NCBI GenBank assembly: GCA_028583685.1
Contig: JAMXIF010000022.1
Location: 5,160,522-5,224,521, forward strand
DNA: 64,000 bases
Direction: 5' to 3'
Source of the DNA: Petaurus breviceps papuanus
Taxonomy: Eukaryota > Chordata > Mammalia > Diprotodontia > Petauridae
Shown: one piece after another, positions 22,746 to 33,935 of the stretch
How positions within the stretch are numbered: the first letter of the stretch is position 1
How the letters are laid out: the number at the start of each line of letters is the position of its first letter
Notes under the pieces: generated by a model
Databases searched by the model: none
Told to the model about the DNA's origin: nothing
What the model saw: only the letters and a program-made list of their open reading frames with translations
Position numbers and translations under genes: made by a program

Positions 22746-23538
22746 TTCTCTAGGAGCATATTTTTCCCTCCTAGATGTAAATTGGCTATTTTGGTATATC
22801 TGAGGATCATTCAAGGTCTTGATAGAGAGGGGGAATCACTAAAGAAGTACTTTCTCTTTCAAAAAAGAACAAATTTACTCTTACAATGTGGGTTGCTTAT
22901 TATAGAATCTTCATTTACAAAATGAGGTTAGATTTAAGCAGCCTTTAAAGTTTCTTCCAGTTCTGAAATTCTATGATGATGATTCAACAACTTAATTAAG
23001 TCAAAGCAAAGAAAGTACCCCTGAAAAATTAATTTAACTAAGCTAAATGCTCTTTCATTGACCAAAAAGGTTAGCTTTGGATACTGGCTATAATGATGTT
23101 ATTGATGATGATGATGAGGAGGAGGAACAGGACTAATACATATTCTCAAAGCACATGAGAAAAAAAAAGAGCTATCCCAGCCCATTTTGTATCTGGAGAA
23201 ATCTATAGGATCAGGAACCATGAAAAGCCTTTCCCCTGCTCAGTCCCCTAACCTTCTTGCCAATTCTCCCATTCCCTTTCCCCTCCTGACTGGATGCTGA
23301 CTTTTCATTTTCCACACCTGTGGGAAAGAACCCACAGTCTCTACTCTAATCCAATTTATGGGTCCATTCCTCCAGATGGATATAATCCTCATACCACTTG
23401 GATGAGCAAGGAAGCACCAAATGTAATTCTTACAGTGAGATGGAAGACCATTTGACCCTACTATCTCCCCTGCCAATGTGCACTAAGGTCTACCACACCT
23501 TACTACCTCATGCCCTTCAATAAAGATGATAAAAGAGG

Positions 23539-23701
23539 GGTGGCTAGGTGCTGGCAGTGAATAGAGCACCGTCCCTGAAGTCAGGAGGACTTGAGTTCAA
23601 ATCCGGCCTCAGACACTTAACACTTACTAGCCATGTGACCTTGGGCAAGTCACTTAACCCTAATTGCCCTGCCCTCCCCCCTCCAAAAAGCAAAAAAAGA
23701 A
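23539..23701 (+). repeat. Short tRNA-derived marsupial SINE
   Basis: Whole copy with a perfect 17 bp target duplication aaagatgataaaagagg at 23522 and 23702. Confidence 0.92.
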
Positions 23702-23764
23702 AAAGATGATAAAAGAGGAAAATTGTAAATGTTGCAGAGGTTAATAGGAAAACAGGCATAATAA

Positions 23765-24435
23765 TCCATTGCTGTTAGAGCTTTGAATTGTCATAGCCAT
23801 TCCTGAAAGCAATTTTGGAATTATGCTCCAAGTCACTAAATTGTGCATTACCCTTGACTCAGTGATAGCACTACTAGTACATGCACAAAAGTGATTTTTA
23901 AAAAGAGACAAAAGATCCATATATGCAAAAATATTTATAGTAACTCTTTTCATAGTAGCCCCAAACTGGAAATTAAAGGGGTACCAACCTATTTAGGAAT
24001 GACTAAACAAATCATGACATATGAATACAATGGAATATCACTGCCCCATAAAAAATGACAAAATGGACTGTTTTGGAGGAAACTGGGAAGACTCACATGA
24101 ACTGATGCAGAGTGAAGTGAGCAGAATTAGTATAACAATTTCTACAATAATAGAAAAATTATGAAGACAAGCAACTTTAAGGATTTTACAATTCTGATCA
24201 ATAAAACTGCAAACCATGATGGTTCAAAGATGAATTCCCCCCTCCCCCCCACCAGTGCGGTGACGGTCTTAAAACGCAGAATGAGATATAGATTTTTAGA
24301 TGTGAGCAATCTAGAAATGTGTCTGATAGGCATGCTTGTCATGAGAGTTTCATTTGTATTTTAAAAAAGCTGTTCAGTGTGGGAGAAAGAGAAATAAATG
24401 CTTATTAATTGGAAAAATAATAAAAATTAAATTTG
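23765..24435 (+). mobile_element. L1 3' region
   Basis: 'aaaatatttatagtaactct', 'gaactgatgcagagtgaagt' and 'gagcagaattagtataac' match the end of ORF2 and 3' UTR of other L1 copies here. 5' truncated and worn; the last 200 bp are less certain. Confidence 0.65.
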
Positions 24436-25059
24436 GTGGAAAACTTGAGCACTTGTAAAAACATTTAGAAAGACATAATCAAGTGACCAGAATTATACAA
24501 CAGAAGTGCTTGTTTCTTCATAATCTAACAGATAACAAATCATTGAACTACAAATACAAACCTCAAAATCTCCTTGAGAATTTAACAAAAAAAATTGTAC
24601 TTTAACCAGTACATTATCAAAGATAAAATTTTTCACCTATAATTGCTCAAGCATAATTATGATCCACAAACATTTAACATTTTCTTGAAAGATGTTTTGA
24701 ACATCTTCAATGTTCTAAACTTACAATATGCGAATGATGTGGAATAGAAATATTTCAAAGCACTGAGAGCTAATGGCGGTAATAAAAACCAAGTGAGAAG
24801 AGAAAGTACTTCTCATTCAAGTTGTCCTATATGATACTAGAATTTTCCTGAAAAGGCTTTTAGTGAGTTATAGAAGTTAGCCTTGAGGCTACTACTTTCA
24901 TCCTATTACAAAAATCAATCATTTTGTTTACCTATGGAATCACCAAACACTAGACATAAAAGAATGGTAGTGACTTGTCCCAGGACTATTTCTGAGGACC
25001 ATCAAAATGAAAGATTAGATGAATGAAGTTAATAATTAATGATAATAATAAGAATCAGA

Positions 25060-25200
25060 AGAAAAGCAGTGTGGTGGTATAAGTGTAGAGAGTTGGACTA
25101 AGAGTCAAGAAGGTCTTTTTCCAAGATTTGCCTCTGACACACACAGACAATGGGACCCTGGACAAAACAATTAACCTTATAGTTCCACTGGGAATTCTTA
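25060..25200 (+). repeat. MIR-like copy
   Basis: 'agagagttggactaagagtc', 'tttgcctctgacac' and 'gggaccctggacaaaacaat'. Confidence 0.6.
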
Positions 25201-25339
25201 AGGCTAAAAACTACAGAAAAATTGTCCATATGCACTGGTAAAAGGAATGTACTCATGGGGAATTCCTTATAGCAATGAAATCACAGGTCTGAACCAAATA
25301 ATATTAGCTAATCTTATTATATGTCATAATAGTATACAT

Positions 25340-25572
25340 ACACAACCCCATCTTCTATAGGAAGCTTTCCCCAACTTCTCTTAACTCCAGTCCCTTCTCT
25401 CTCTTAACTATTTCATATATATATAGTTTGTATAGATTTGTTTGCATGTGGTCTCTCCCATTAGATTGTAGCTTCTTGAGGGCAGGGACTGCCTTTTGCT
25501 GCTTTTTGTATCCCCAGCACTAAGTACAGTTCTTAGAACATAAAAGGTTTACTGACTTGCTGACATGTAACA
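25340..25572 (+). mobile_element. L2 3' end
   Basis: 'aggaagctttccccaact', 'cccattagattgtagcttct', 'gagggcagggactgcctttt', 'tttgtatccccagcactaag'. Confidence 0.8.
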
Positions 25573-26694
25573 TCACATTATGTATAAGAATATATAACAG
25601 ATATTTAGTATCTGCCAGATGATATACAGGAAGGAACATAAAATGGAAGGTACATATATTATAAAGGACATAAGTGCATTTCGTTACTAATCTTTAATTT
25701 TCATATCCACTATCTCCCTTTTCAAAACAACCACATGAGTTAAGCAGGGCAAGGATTACTTTTGCTTTTCAAAGATAAACATAAAAAGATACAAGATATA
25801 CTTAACATCATACCATGTATTAATAGTAGGTCCAGAAATAGAATACAAGGTCCCCAAGTTCTAGTTCAATGAGACTTTCCATCACACCCCCTGGCTTCTG
25901 CAGTATCAGACAGTCAACTGATATTTCTCATTGGCAATTCTTTCTATATGGCAACAGTGAGTTTTTGGGAGGTGAAAAGCTGTCCTCAGCTTCCATTTTG
26001 GAATTTTACTGCTGACAGGGATCCATTCTGTGTCACTGCTAATGTCAGATAATGTTTCTCAAACATCTAGGATGCATTATGTATACTGGATAGTACATAG
26101 ATTATGCTTTCACCACCAATTCCCATGATTGATGGTGATGGGTATATACTTCATTGTGCTTTTAGTGACTGCTTGCATTATTTATCATAACATCTGACAA
26201 ATTGGCCACAGAAAAAGGAATTAGCTTTTGAATATTCTCCACACAGGGAACCTGTGATGACATCATAGACTCTATCCTACTCACATCTGGTTAGTGTAGG
26301 CTAGTGATGACAAAAGATTTCAAGGGCCCAGATTAAAAAAAAAATCAGTTAGCAAGATAATTCAGAAATAGCATTGGGTTTAAAAAAAATTAAAATGGAA
26401 CCCTTCAAATTGGATAAAACTATAGGAAAGAGCTCCTGAATCAATATTTTTAAATGGTGATATTATAGACAGTAATATTTAAACCCGAGTACATAGAATT
26501 TAGAAAGTGAAACTTAATTCATAATAAAACAGGAAAAGGGAATGGGGCAGTACACAGCAAAGGGTCCTCCTAGAAATGTTAATAATACTAGTCTAGATCT
26601 TTTCTAATAAACTCTCCTCCTCTTCCTGTCCCCCATAAACATAGGCGTCTACCACAAGGAAGACACATTTAGAAATTCAGTGCTTCACACTATA

Positions 26695-27600
26695 CTAAGG
26701 AGCTACCCTGTATAAGGCACTGTGCTAGGCACCAATGAAAATGCTGTCAGAAAACTTAAACTCTAGTAGGAGATTTATAAAACATAGTTGTAACACAAAG
26801 CTCAAAACAGAATGTAGGAGTTGTGTAAGAAAGGTACAAGCAAAGAAGTCCTTTCTCCTCTTCAGAGGAAGTACTATTTCAGCTGGGCCTTGAATGACCA
26901 GTAGAATTTCCAATGAGGAAGATTTGAAGGCTATATGGAGGTAGGAAGAAGGTGAGTTCTAGGGAGAGAAAATGACATAAGCAAAGACATAGGTTAGGAA
27001 GAGTAAGGCAAGAGAGGAGCTAAGTTTGGTGAGGGTCAAGAACAAAGGTAGAAAAATACTGACTGGAAGACTAGATTAAGTTAGAGCCAAACTACAGAGA
27101 GCCTCAAATGCCAACATGAGAAATTTTTTGTTTTATTTCAAAAGCAATGTAAAACCATCCATGATCAAAATGACATTTTGGGAAGATTACTGTGCCAACA
27201 TGTCCACGTTGAGTTGGAAGGGGAGTAGCTGAAGGAAGGGAAACCGGAAGGATAGGATTGCCAAAGTTCAGGTTCAAGAGGTATGAGATCTAAAGTAGGG
27301 TGGTAGCAATAGGTATTAATATAAAGTAGTTATAAGAACCTTTGAGAAGGAACAAAGGCTCTGATTACTGATAGGATGTTACAAGGGAGTTTGAGGGAGG
27401 AGGCAAACATGATTCTAAAGTTTTGCATCTATGGGTAAATAGGGAAATGGTGGTATCATTAAGGGAAATAATAAGGAAGATCTAGCTTTAGAGAGAGAAG
27501 AGAAGTTCAGTGTTAGCCATGTTGGATTTGAGTTGAGATGAGACAACTGGGAAGACTTAGCCAACTGGAGGTTGGGAATAAAAAACTAGCTAAAGCTGAG
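26695..27600 (-). mobile_element. L2 LINE, about 0.9 kb
   Basis: Starts 'aaggcactgtgctaggcacc' and runs through 'cagctgggccttgaatgacc', 'gagcctcaaatgccaacatg' and 'gtgttagccatgttggattt', the order expected for reverse L2 from its 3' end inwards. Confidence 0.72.
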
Positions 27601-27849
27601 AAGACAGGTTAGAACTATAGAAATGGAAAGATATTAATCTTTTCTGGCCACCAAGGAACAATTAAGTGTTAAATACTATACCAAATACCACACCAAAAAC
27701 TTTAGACCAACACTAGAATTATAGAAAAATTATAAAGAATTTTTCACAAATTAAAAATAAAAACTAGTAATCCATAAATTCAGAAAACATGCCCCAAAGC
27801 ATACTACCACATAGGACTAAGTTTTCAAATATGACAATACGACTTTTAC

Positions 27850-27980
27850 CTTTGAATGAATGTCTGGGCAGCTAGTAAAGGGATGTCTGGAATATCAATA
27901 TCACTGTTATCATCATCCAAGGATTTGGAAAAGGTAATGTTTCCATTGTCAATATTTATTAGGATTAAGCCATCTGCTTC
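27850..27980 (-). CDS. DENND3: DENND3 exon w7: end of c-DENN, acidic linker, start of d-DENN
   Basis: A 131 nt exon, phase 0 in and 2 out, encoding residues 331-373: [20 protein letters not shown], then an acidic [14 protein letters not shown] run, then [18 protein letters not shown] is the family's VVxVDLDxG strand. The acidic stretch leads into the LPxxLAxxFIQR helix that opens the downstream DENN module. The acceptor is taaaag/gaagca and the donor is caaag/gtaaaa. Confidence 0.92.
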
Positions 27981-28347
27981 CTTTTAAATAAGTATTAAAA
28001 TCAAAGGTTATTTTATAATGAAATATTTTCATATAAAACCTTGAAAATTCAAATACAATATATTTTGCTGTCAAGAATTCCATTTTATCAATGCATTTTA
28101 CTAAGATAAAATTTCAGTAATTTAACTATCTTTAGTTCATAGACTTTTGCATATCTGACATTTTCTTCCATGAAAAATTAATAATATATCAGAAGCCACT
28201 GATAGCAAGAGTTAACACAACTGAACTCCCTTCTCTTTTCTCCTCTGAACTGGGAGAAAAGATGCCAATAGATGTTTGTGGCAGATGTTGTTTAACCTAT
28301 TCAAATTCTATAATCTTATCCACCAAATCCAGCTATGTGCAATTTTT

Positions 28348-28478
28348 TTTTTTTGCTTTTTAGAGGAGAGGAAGCAGGGCAATTGGAGTTAAGTGACTTG
28401 CCCAAGGTCACACGGCTATTAAGTGTTAAGTGTCTCCAGGGCCAGTGCTCTATTTATTACGCCACCTAGCCGCCCCCC
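28348..28478 (-). repeat. Short tRNA-derived SINE with internal deletion
   Basis: Lacks about 25 bp in the middle ('gtgtctccagggccagt' junction). Imperfect target duplication tatgtgcaattttt / taagtgcatttttt. Confidence 0.82.
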
Positions 28479-28683
28479 TAAGTGCATTTTTTGAAAACTT
28501 GAAATGCATTTAACTCTTTTTTGTCACTAGGATCTTTGCAACTTATGTCTAAACTAGCAGAACATCCTTCTTGCCATTACCCAAGCCCTCCTTTCATCTT
28601 TGTGGATATGGAAAACATGCAAGTACAGTATAGGGGAAGATGAAGATACAGAGCAAAGAATTTTATTTTAAAAGATCTCTATT

Positions 28684-28861
28684 GGGGCAGCTAGGTGGCG
28701 CAGTGAATAGAGCACTAGCCCTGGAGTCAGGAGGACCTGAGTTCAAATCCGGCCTCAGACACTTAACACAAAACTAGCCATGTGACCTTGGGCAAGTCAC
28801 TTAACCCCAACTGCCCTACCTTCCCCCCTCCAAAAAGCCAAAAAACCCCAAACAAACAAAA
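28684..28861 (+). repeat. Short tRNA-derived marsupial SINE
   Basis: Near-consensus head 'ggggcagctaggtggcgcag', with a tail ending in 'ccaaaaaaccccaaacaaac'. Approximate target duplication around 'agatctctatt' / 'agatctgtatc'. Confidence 0.88.
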
Positions 28862-28901
28862 ACAGATCTGTATCGTTTTTACATTAAAAATCTGTGAGAA
28901 G

Positions 28902-29201
28902 TGGGGTGGCCAGGTAGCACAGCGAGTAAGAGCACCGGCTCCAGTGTCAGAACATCCTGGAGATCGAATCCCGGGCTCAGACAGTTAGCACCCACCCAGA
29001 AACACCTGGCTGTGTAACCTTGAGCAAGTTACTTAACCCCAATTGCTTAGGGGCGGCCAGGTGGCTCAGTGAGTAAGAGCACCGGCTCCAGTGTCGGGAT
29101 GACCTGGATCAAATCCGGCCTCAGATACTCAGCACCACACCCAGAAACAACTGGCCGTGTAACCTTGAGCAAGTTACTTAACCCCGATTGCTTTAAAAAA
29201 A
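28902..29201 (+). repeat. Dimeric tRNA-derived SINE (second type)
   Basis: Two monomers, about 28904-29048 and 29049-29200. Target duplication aaaaatctgtgagaag at 28886 and 29202. Same arrangement as the dimer at 8061. Confidence 0.9.
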
Positions 29202-29217
29202 AAAAATCTGTGAGAAG

Positions 29218-29391
29218 GACAGCTCAGTAGCGCAGTGAATAGAGCACCAGCCCTGGAGTCAGAAGCACCTGAGTTCAAATTCGGCCTCAGACACTTAACA
29301 CAAAAACTATCTGTGTGACCTTGGGTAAGTCACAACCCCAACTGCCCCACCTTACTCCCTCTTAAAAGCAAAAAAATAAAAATAAAAAATA
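29218..29391 (+). repeat. Short tRNA-derived SINE, reusing the same target
   Basis: Flanked by aaaaatctgtgagaa at 29202 and 29392, the very sequence duplicated by the neighbouring dimer. Confidence 0.9.
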
Positions 29392-30339
29392 AAAAATCTG
29401 TGAGAACTGTTGGTAAATATAAGGCTATACTTGCTCACTTCTTATTTCTATACTTCCTAACAGCCAATTTTATAAATATTAGAGACATCTATAAATTAAG
29501 CAATTCATAGTACACAACTTCATACTCTTTTTAAACTTTCAAAATGTTTAGAATCATTCTGGTTCGGCAGTCTTGAATAAGGCTGTGTTTTCAAATGATA
29601 TATACATTAGCTTTAAACCCCAGTTCTTTTTCTGGCCTCATAGTTCTTGGAAGTAAAATAAAATACAAATCCGAAAGCTAAATAGAGGTGTCCTTCGTCT
29701 TACTGCTGGGGAAAGGGGGGAGGGAGAACCACACATAAATGTTTAGATATTGTAAATATCTCTAAGATGGAATTCAACTCGGTTCCTTCCCCTGGCACAA
29801 GAATAATGGTGAATAAAATCAGAGAACCAAATTCAGAACTCCATTAGTTAAAACATTTGTCTTCACTTCTGAAAGTTTCCAGAGTCATAATATGTGAAAG
29901 ATCCTTCTACTAAAGGGATTTACTTAACTACAGCTAGGTGGAATTAACCATCAGTAAAAAAGCCAAAAAAGGCTTCCCTTTTGAAAATTCTGGAGACAGG
30001 GTGTTGCTCACTGAGGGATAAAAATAGAAATAACAGATTAATACTATGATGTGTTTTTTTCCCCTTTTACTACCCAGACTAGATGACGTCTTTTAGTTCC
30101 TTCCCTTAGTATTTGAATAGCCTTTTCTTGATGCATATTTTTTTTTCCTGGTGAATCATGCATTTCAGCATCAACACTAAACTACACCCAATTATCCTAA
30201 ACACTCATATCCTTAAGTATGACTAGCACTAGACATATCTCCTATAGTCATACTGCCTGGTAGAAAGCACTTAAAAATAACTTTATAACCATGCTACTTA
30301 CCAATCTCCAGTAGATTTTTTAAAACGTAATGACTCATA

Positions 30340-30566
30340 CTTAAATAGTGTTTTTAAGTGTTAAAAAAAAGGACTTTCCTCACCAAAAAAAAGTTAAGTA
30401 TGTAGAGCAAGGATTATTATTCCAGTTTTACAAATGGGGAACTAAGGTTCAAAGAGGTTAACTGATTTTCTCCCCAAAGGATATACAAATTAATAAGTAA
30501 GTGTAGAACGAGAATTCCAACTCAGGTCTCCTGACTCCATGTCAAACACTCTGATGTCAGACTGCC
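30340..30566 (-). repeat. MIR-like SINE
   Basis: 'tttacaaatggggaactaag', 'ttcaaagaggttaactga', 'tcaggtctcctgactccatg'. Confidence 0.7.
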
Positions 30567-31120
30567 CCTCCAATTTACCTTTTCTCCCATTTAGGGTAAT
30601 GTGTTCTCTAACTGAATCACATAACCTGCTACACAGCCTGCTCAAAACGAGATATAAAAACAAAACCTATCTTGTCACATACTAAATTATATTACAGAAC
30701 TTTCATTTTAAAAGAATTCTTTACCAGGAAACAAGTAACTTGAGTAAAACTTACTTGGAATGTTATATATTGAAGTGAAATATAAATAGATTTAAAATGC
30801 ATGTAACATAACAGTTACTGAGCTATCAAATAAAAGCAGAAAAATAGGTTTTGATCTCTAGAGGCATAATTTACATTACTACATGTTCTCATAACTATGT
30901 CTGATTATATTACAATCAGTTTCTGTAACACAAAGGGGTAAAATTTTTATTCACATGTCTAAGATATGCTTAAATTAACCTTGCTAATTAATGACCTTCC
31001 CTCCCCACCATCATAGCACCTGTCTTCTGAAGAGTTCAGCATCCTTTCACATATATTATCATTAATTCATGAGTCTTAACAATATAGTTGAAAGATATAG
31101 TCAGACATTCTTTATCTCAC

Positions 31121-31339
31121 CTTGCTAACTTCTTCAAAGTGATCAAGATGACAACCCATAAGGAAGGATGTAGGTGCCATTACAAAGTCTAGCATCTGAC
31201 CAGAAAGAATGGGTACAAAGGTGTGCTGCCACTGAATAGGGTGAAGATACAGCATAAAGCACTCAGCAATGAGCGTGAGCAGAGCCCAGTCCGAAGAGAA
31301 AAACACAATCCGCTGTTCAGTTAAAATGCAGGATATGAT
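31121..31339 (-). CDS. DENND3: DENND3 exon w6: catalytic core of central DENN module
   Basis: A 219 nt exon, phase 0 on both sides, encoding residues 258-330. It carries the most conserved DENN signature: [20 protein letters not shown], a helix [15 protein letters not shown], the [20 protein letters not shown] segment and [18 protein letters not shown]. These correspond to the family pattern (L-x-ERRI-x-F-x-SS ... WQH-x-F-x-P-x-LP ... P-x-P-F-x-x-G). No key core position looks lost. The acceptor is cccctag/atcata and the donor is agcaag/gtgaga. Confidence 0.95.
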
Positions 31340-31379
31340 CTAGGGGGAGAAAATTAGTTTTGAGATTCTACTCATTCAC

Positions 31380-31700
31380 TGATGAAGTCTTAGATGGAGA
31401 TTCCTGACTTGGGCTATTTTCACTGGCTGTTCCCCATACCTGGAATGCTCTCCCCCTCCCAGGTCCTGGTTTCCTTCAAATCCCATGAAAATCCTACCTT
31501 CTACAAGAAGAGTTTCCCAATCTCCCAATGTTTGTGCCTTCCCTCTATTGATTATCTCCAATCTATCTGATCTTTTTTTGGTATAACCCATTAGATTGTG
31601 AGTTCTTTGAGAACATAGACTGATTTTTGTCTTTTTTTTTCTATCTCCAGGACTTAGCACAGTGTCAGGCATAGAAAGAGCTTAATATATGCCTGCTGAT
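31380..31700 (+). mobile_element. L2 3' end
   Basis: 'ccccatacctggaatgctct', 'ctaccttctacaagaagagt', 'ccattagattgtgagttctt' and 'gacttagcacagtgtcaggc'. It lies just upstream of exon w6's acceptor and runs antisense to the gene. Confidence 0.85.
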
Positions 31701-31847
31701 TCACAATATGGGGAATAGCCTGTTTACTATGGACAAGCAAGATAAAAGCTTTTCATAGGATTATACAGTCTTAAGAGATGGGAAGGACTTCAGATATCAT
31801 TTAGTCCAATTTGTACCTGAAAAAAATACTCTCTAGAGCAGTGGTTC

Positions 31848-32075
31848 TCAAAGTATTTTTTGTCTCAGGACTTCCTTGAATTCTTAAAAATTATTCAGAA
31901 TCCTCAGAGATCTTGTTTATATACAATATTAGAAATCAACTATATTAGACTACAACCTTATTAGCAGTTAACCAATATTTATTTAAAACAACTTAATATT
32001 ATTATGAAAATAGTTTTGACCTAATAGACCTGCTTAAAGGGTCTCAGGGACATACTTTGAGAAATTCTGCAATAC
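31848..32075 (-). mobile_element. Zaphod-type hAT fragment, non-autonomous
   Basis: Left end cagtggttctcaaag is matched by the inverted right end ctttgagaaattctg. 'gtctcaggacttccttgaat' and 'tcttaaaaattattcagaat' match the Zaphod 3' end. No clear target duplication. Confidence 0.65.
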
Positions 32076-32111
32076 AACATCCTCAACAAATATTCAACAG
32101 CCTTTGTTGGA

Positions 32112-32359
32112 TTCGGAATAATAGCTAACATTTATATAGCACTTTGAGTTTTGCAAAGTGCTTTACAAATATCTCACTTGATCTTTAAAATAACCCTGAA
32201 AAGTAGATACTATAGAGGTAATAATCCCTGTTTAACAGATGAAGAAACTAAGGCAGACACAGGTTAAGTGACTTGTCTAAGTGTCTCAGTTAGAATTTGA
32301 AGTCAGGTCTTCCTGATTCCTGGTCCAGGCCTCTAACCATTGTGCCACCTAGCTGCCTG
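32112..32359 (-). repeat. CORE-SINE with marsupial head
   Basis: 'atagctaacatttatatagc', 'ttgcaaagtgctttacaaat', ends at 'gtgccacctagctgcct'. Confidence 0.82.
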
Positions 32360-33174
32360 TGTATAACCCTAGCTCCTGAGGGAGCCTGTTTCCCTTCTAA
32401 GTAATTCTAATTATTTGGAATTATTCCCACCTCCCTATAATTTCCTCTTAGTTTAAATTTTGCCCCTGAACCTCATGTAAAACCCATGAGACAATCATCA
32501 ACTCCCCTCTGGACTAAATATCTCCAGCTATTGCACCCAGGTCTTTTATGGTCTGGCTCAGTCCGATCAGGGATACTCTTGATCTGAGTTCCACTGTCAC
32601 TTTTCAGATGGCAGACAAGAGCAATAGCTCCTAGGCCAAGGTTCTAGTTGCAGGTGCCCATCCTTCCTGTTCTTCTACCAACACTCAAGAATACAGCTGC
32701 TATCCTTCCTCCACCCCTTCCAGTCATAGCATGAAAGCTCCCTGGCAAGCACAAATGATCAAGGACATTTCTATCTACAAACACATTTTTAAGACAATTA
32801 CATGGCTGCTAAAAAGAGGTTTAAATGGTTTTAAAATAAAGAATTAATACAAAGATAAATATCCAGGTTTGATTCTGGTTTCCATTGAGTGTTTACTCTG
32901 ACACATCACATAGCTGACATCAAAACTCTATGTCAGAGTGTCAAACTACCTTAAGGTCCTGATTAGAAACACTTCTAGCCCTAAAATTCTATGAATCTAA
33001 TTAATAATTAAGCTTTACTATTATCAGCTCTAACTACCTTTGAATCCCTCCCATTCCAAAATACTGCAACCCTATTATTTGCAAATAAGGAACAGACTGA
33101 ACATTTATTTTATGCAGGGCTCACGAGATTCCTCTTCTGGAAATTCCCAATTGTAATAATACTAGAATCAGGAA

Positions 33175-33300
33175 ATTTAAAGTTGGGGCCTTGGAATTTC
33201 ATCTAGTACAAGCACCTACTTTACAGATGAGGAAATTGAGGTCCAGAGAGGTTAAATAATACAATGCAGCAATTTTGATGCTAGTGAGAATGGGATTTGA
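33175..33300 (-). repeat. MIR- or L3-like end
   Basis: 'ttacagatgaggaaattgag', 'gtccagagaggttaaataat'. Family placement uncertain. Confidence 0.5.
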
Positions 33301-33321
33301 TTGGCATTAAAAGATGCTTAC

Positions 33322-33441
33322 CTGTAATACCTTCTCAGGTTTGAAACACAGTAAGGGAAGGTGAAGATCCAGGTCTATAATGGGGCTGTCAGGATCCGCC
33401 CGTGAAGGAAACACTACCTGTAGTGGCTTCATGTTAAATAC
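33322..33441 (-). CDS. DENND3: DENND3 exon w5: start of central DENN module
   Basis: A 120 nt exon, phase 0 on both sides, encoding residues 218-257. It reads [20 protein letters not shown], then [20 protein letters not shown]. The [19 protein letters not shown] pattern is the canonical first strand and helix of the c-DENN core, the part that binds the Rab substrate. The acceptor is tccccag/gtattt and the donor is ttacag/gtaagc. The exon is symmetric, so skipping it would keep frame but remove core structure. Confidence 0.93.
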
Positions 33442-33534
33442 CTGGGGAAAACCAATATTACAATGCTATGACTCGGTAGATTCTTAATGATAAGCATGAC
33501 AGTTTAAAAATAATAAATCAAGAAAATCTAAAGC

Positions 33535-33685
33535 GGGGTAGCTAGGTGGCAAAGTGAATAGAGTACTGGCCCTGGAGTCAGGAGGACCTGAGTTCAAATC
33601 CGACCTCAGACACTTTACACAAAAACTAGCTGTGTGACCTTAGGCAAGTCACTTAACCCCAATTGCCCTCCAAAAAAAAAAAGAA
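33535..33685 (+). repeat. Short tRNA-derived marsupial SINE
   Basis: Full copy with a perfect 14 bp target duplication agaaaatctaaagc at 33521 and 33686. Sits about 90 bp upstream of exon w5's acceptor. Confidence 0.92.
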
Positions 33686-33807
33686 AGAAAATCTAAAGCA
33701 ACAAAATCTCACTAATCTACTGGTAGGAGAGGAAGGAGAATCTGGATTAGAAGATATTTCTAAAAAAAAAAAATTTACACAATGCTATTGTATTATGTTC
33801 ATGTTAT

Positions 33808-33935
33808 TACCCCCATTAAAATGTTAGCTCCTTGAGAACAAAAATTATTTTCTTTTTTTTTTTTTTTGTATTCCTGGCACTTAGTTCAGTGCTTGGCACA
33901 AAGTAAACACTCAATAAATGACTGTCCATCAATTG
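33808..33935 (+). mobile_element. L2 3' end
   Basis: 'cccccattaaaatgttagct', 'tgtattcctggcacttagtt', 'cactcaataaatgactgtcc'. Confidence 0.75.

Larger units (their letters stand above)
21559..27849 (-). other. DENND3: DENND3 intron between w7 and w8
   Basis: A 6.3 kb intron with two L1 pieces, a GGAA array, one SINE, and two L2 pieces (listed separately). 24440-25050 and 25575-26690 are AT-rich with no recognised content. Confidence 0.65.
27981..31120 (-). other. DENND3: DENND3 intron between w6 and w7
   Basis: A 3.1 kb intron with a cluster of five SINE insertions between 28348 and 29391 and a MIR-like copy at 30340-30566. 29410-30330 and 30570-31120 hold nothing I can name. Confidence 0.7.
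31340..33321 (-). other. DENND3: DENND3 intron between w5 and w6
   Basis: A 2.0 kb intron: L2 3' end (31380-31700), Zaphod-type hAT piece (31848-32075), and CORE-SINE (32112-32359). 32360-33170 is unassigned; 33175-33300 is a MIR/L3-like scrap. Confidence 0.65.

Noticed and set aside
28684-29391. tRNA-like sequences with Pol III box B motifs
   Set aside because: These are SINE heads; they lack a cloverleaf and an anticodon stem, and each has a SINE body and target duplication.
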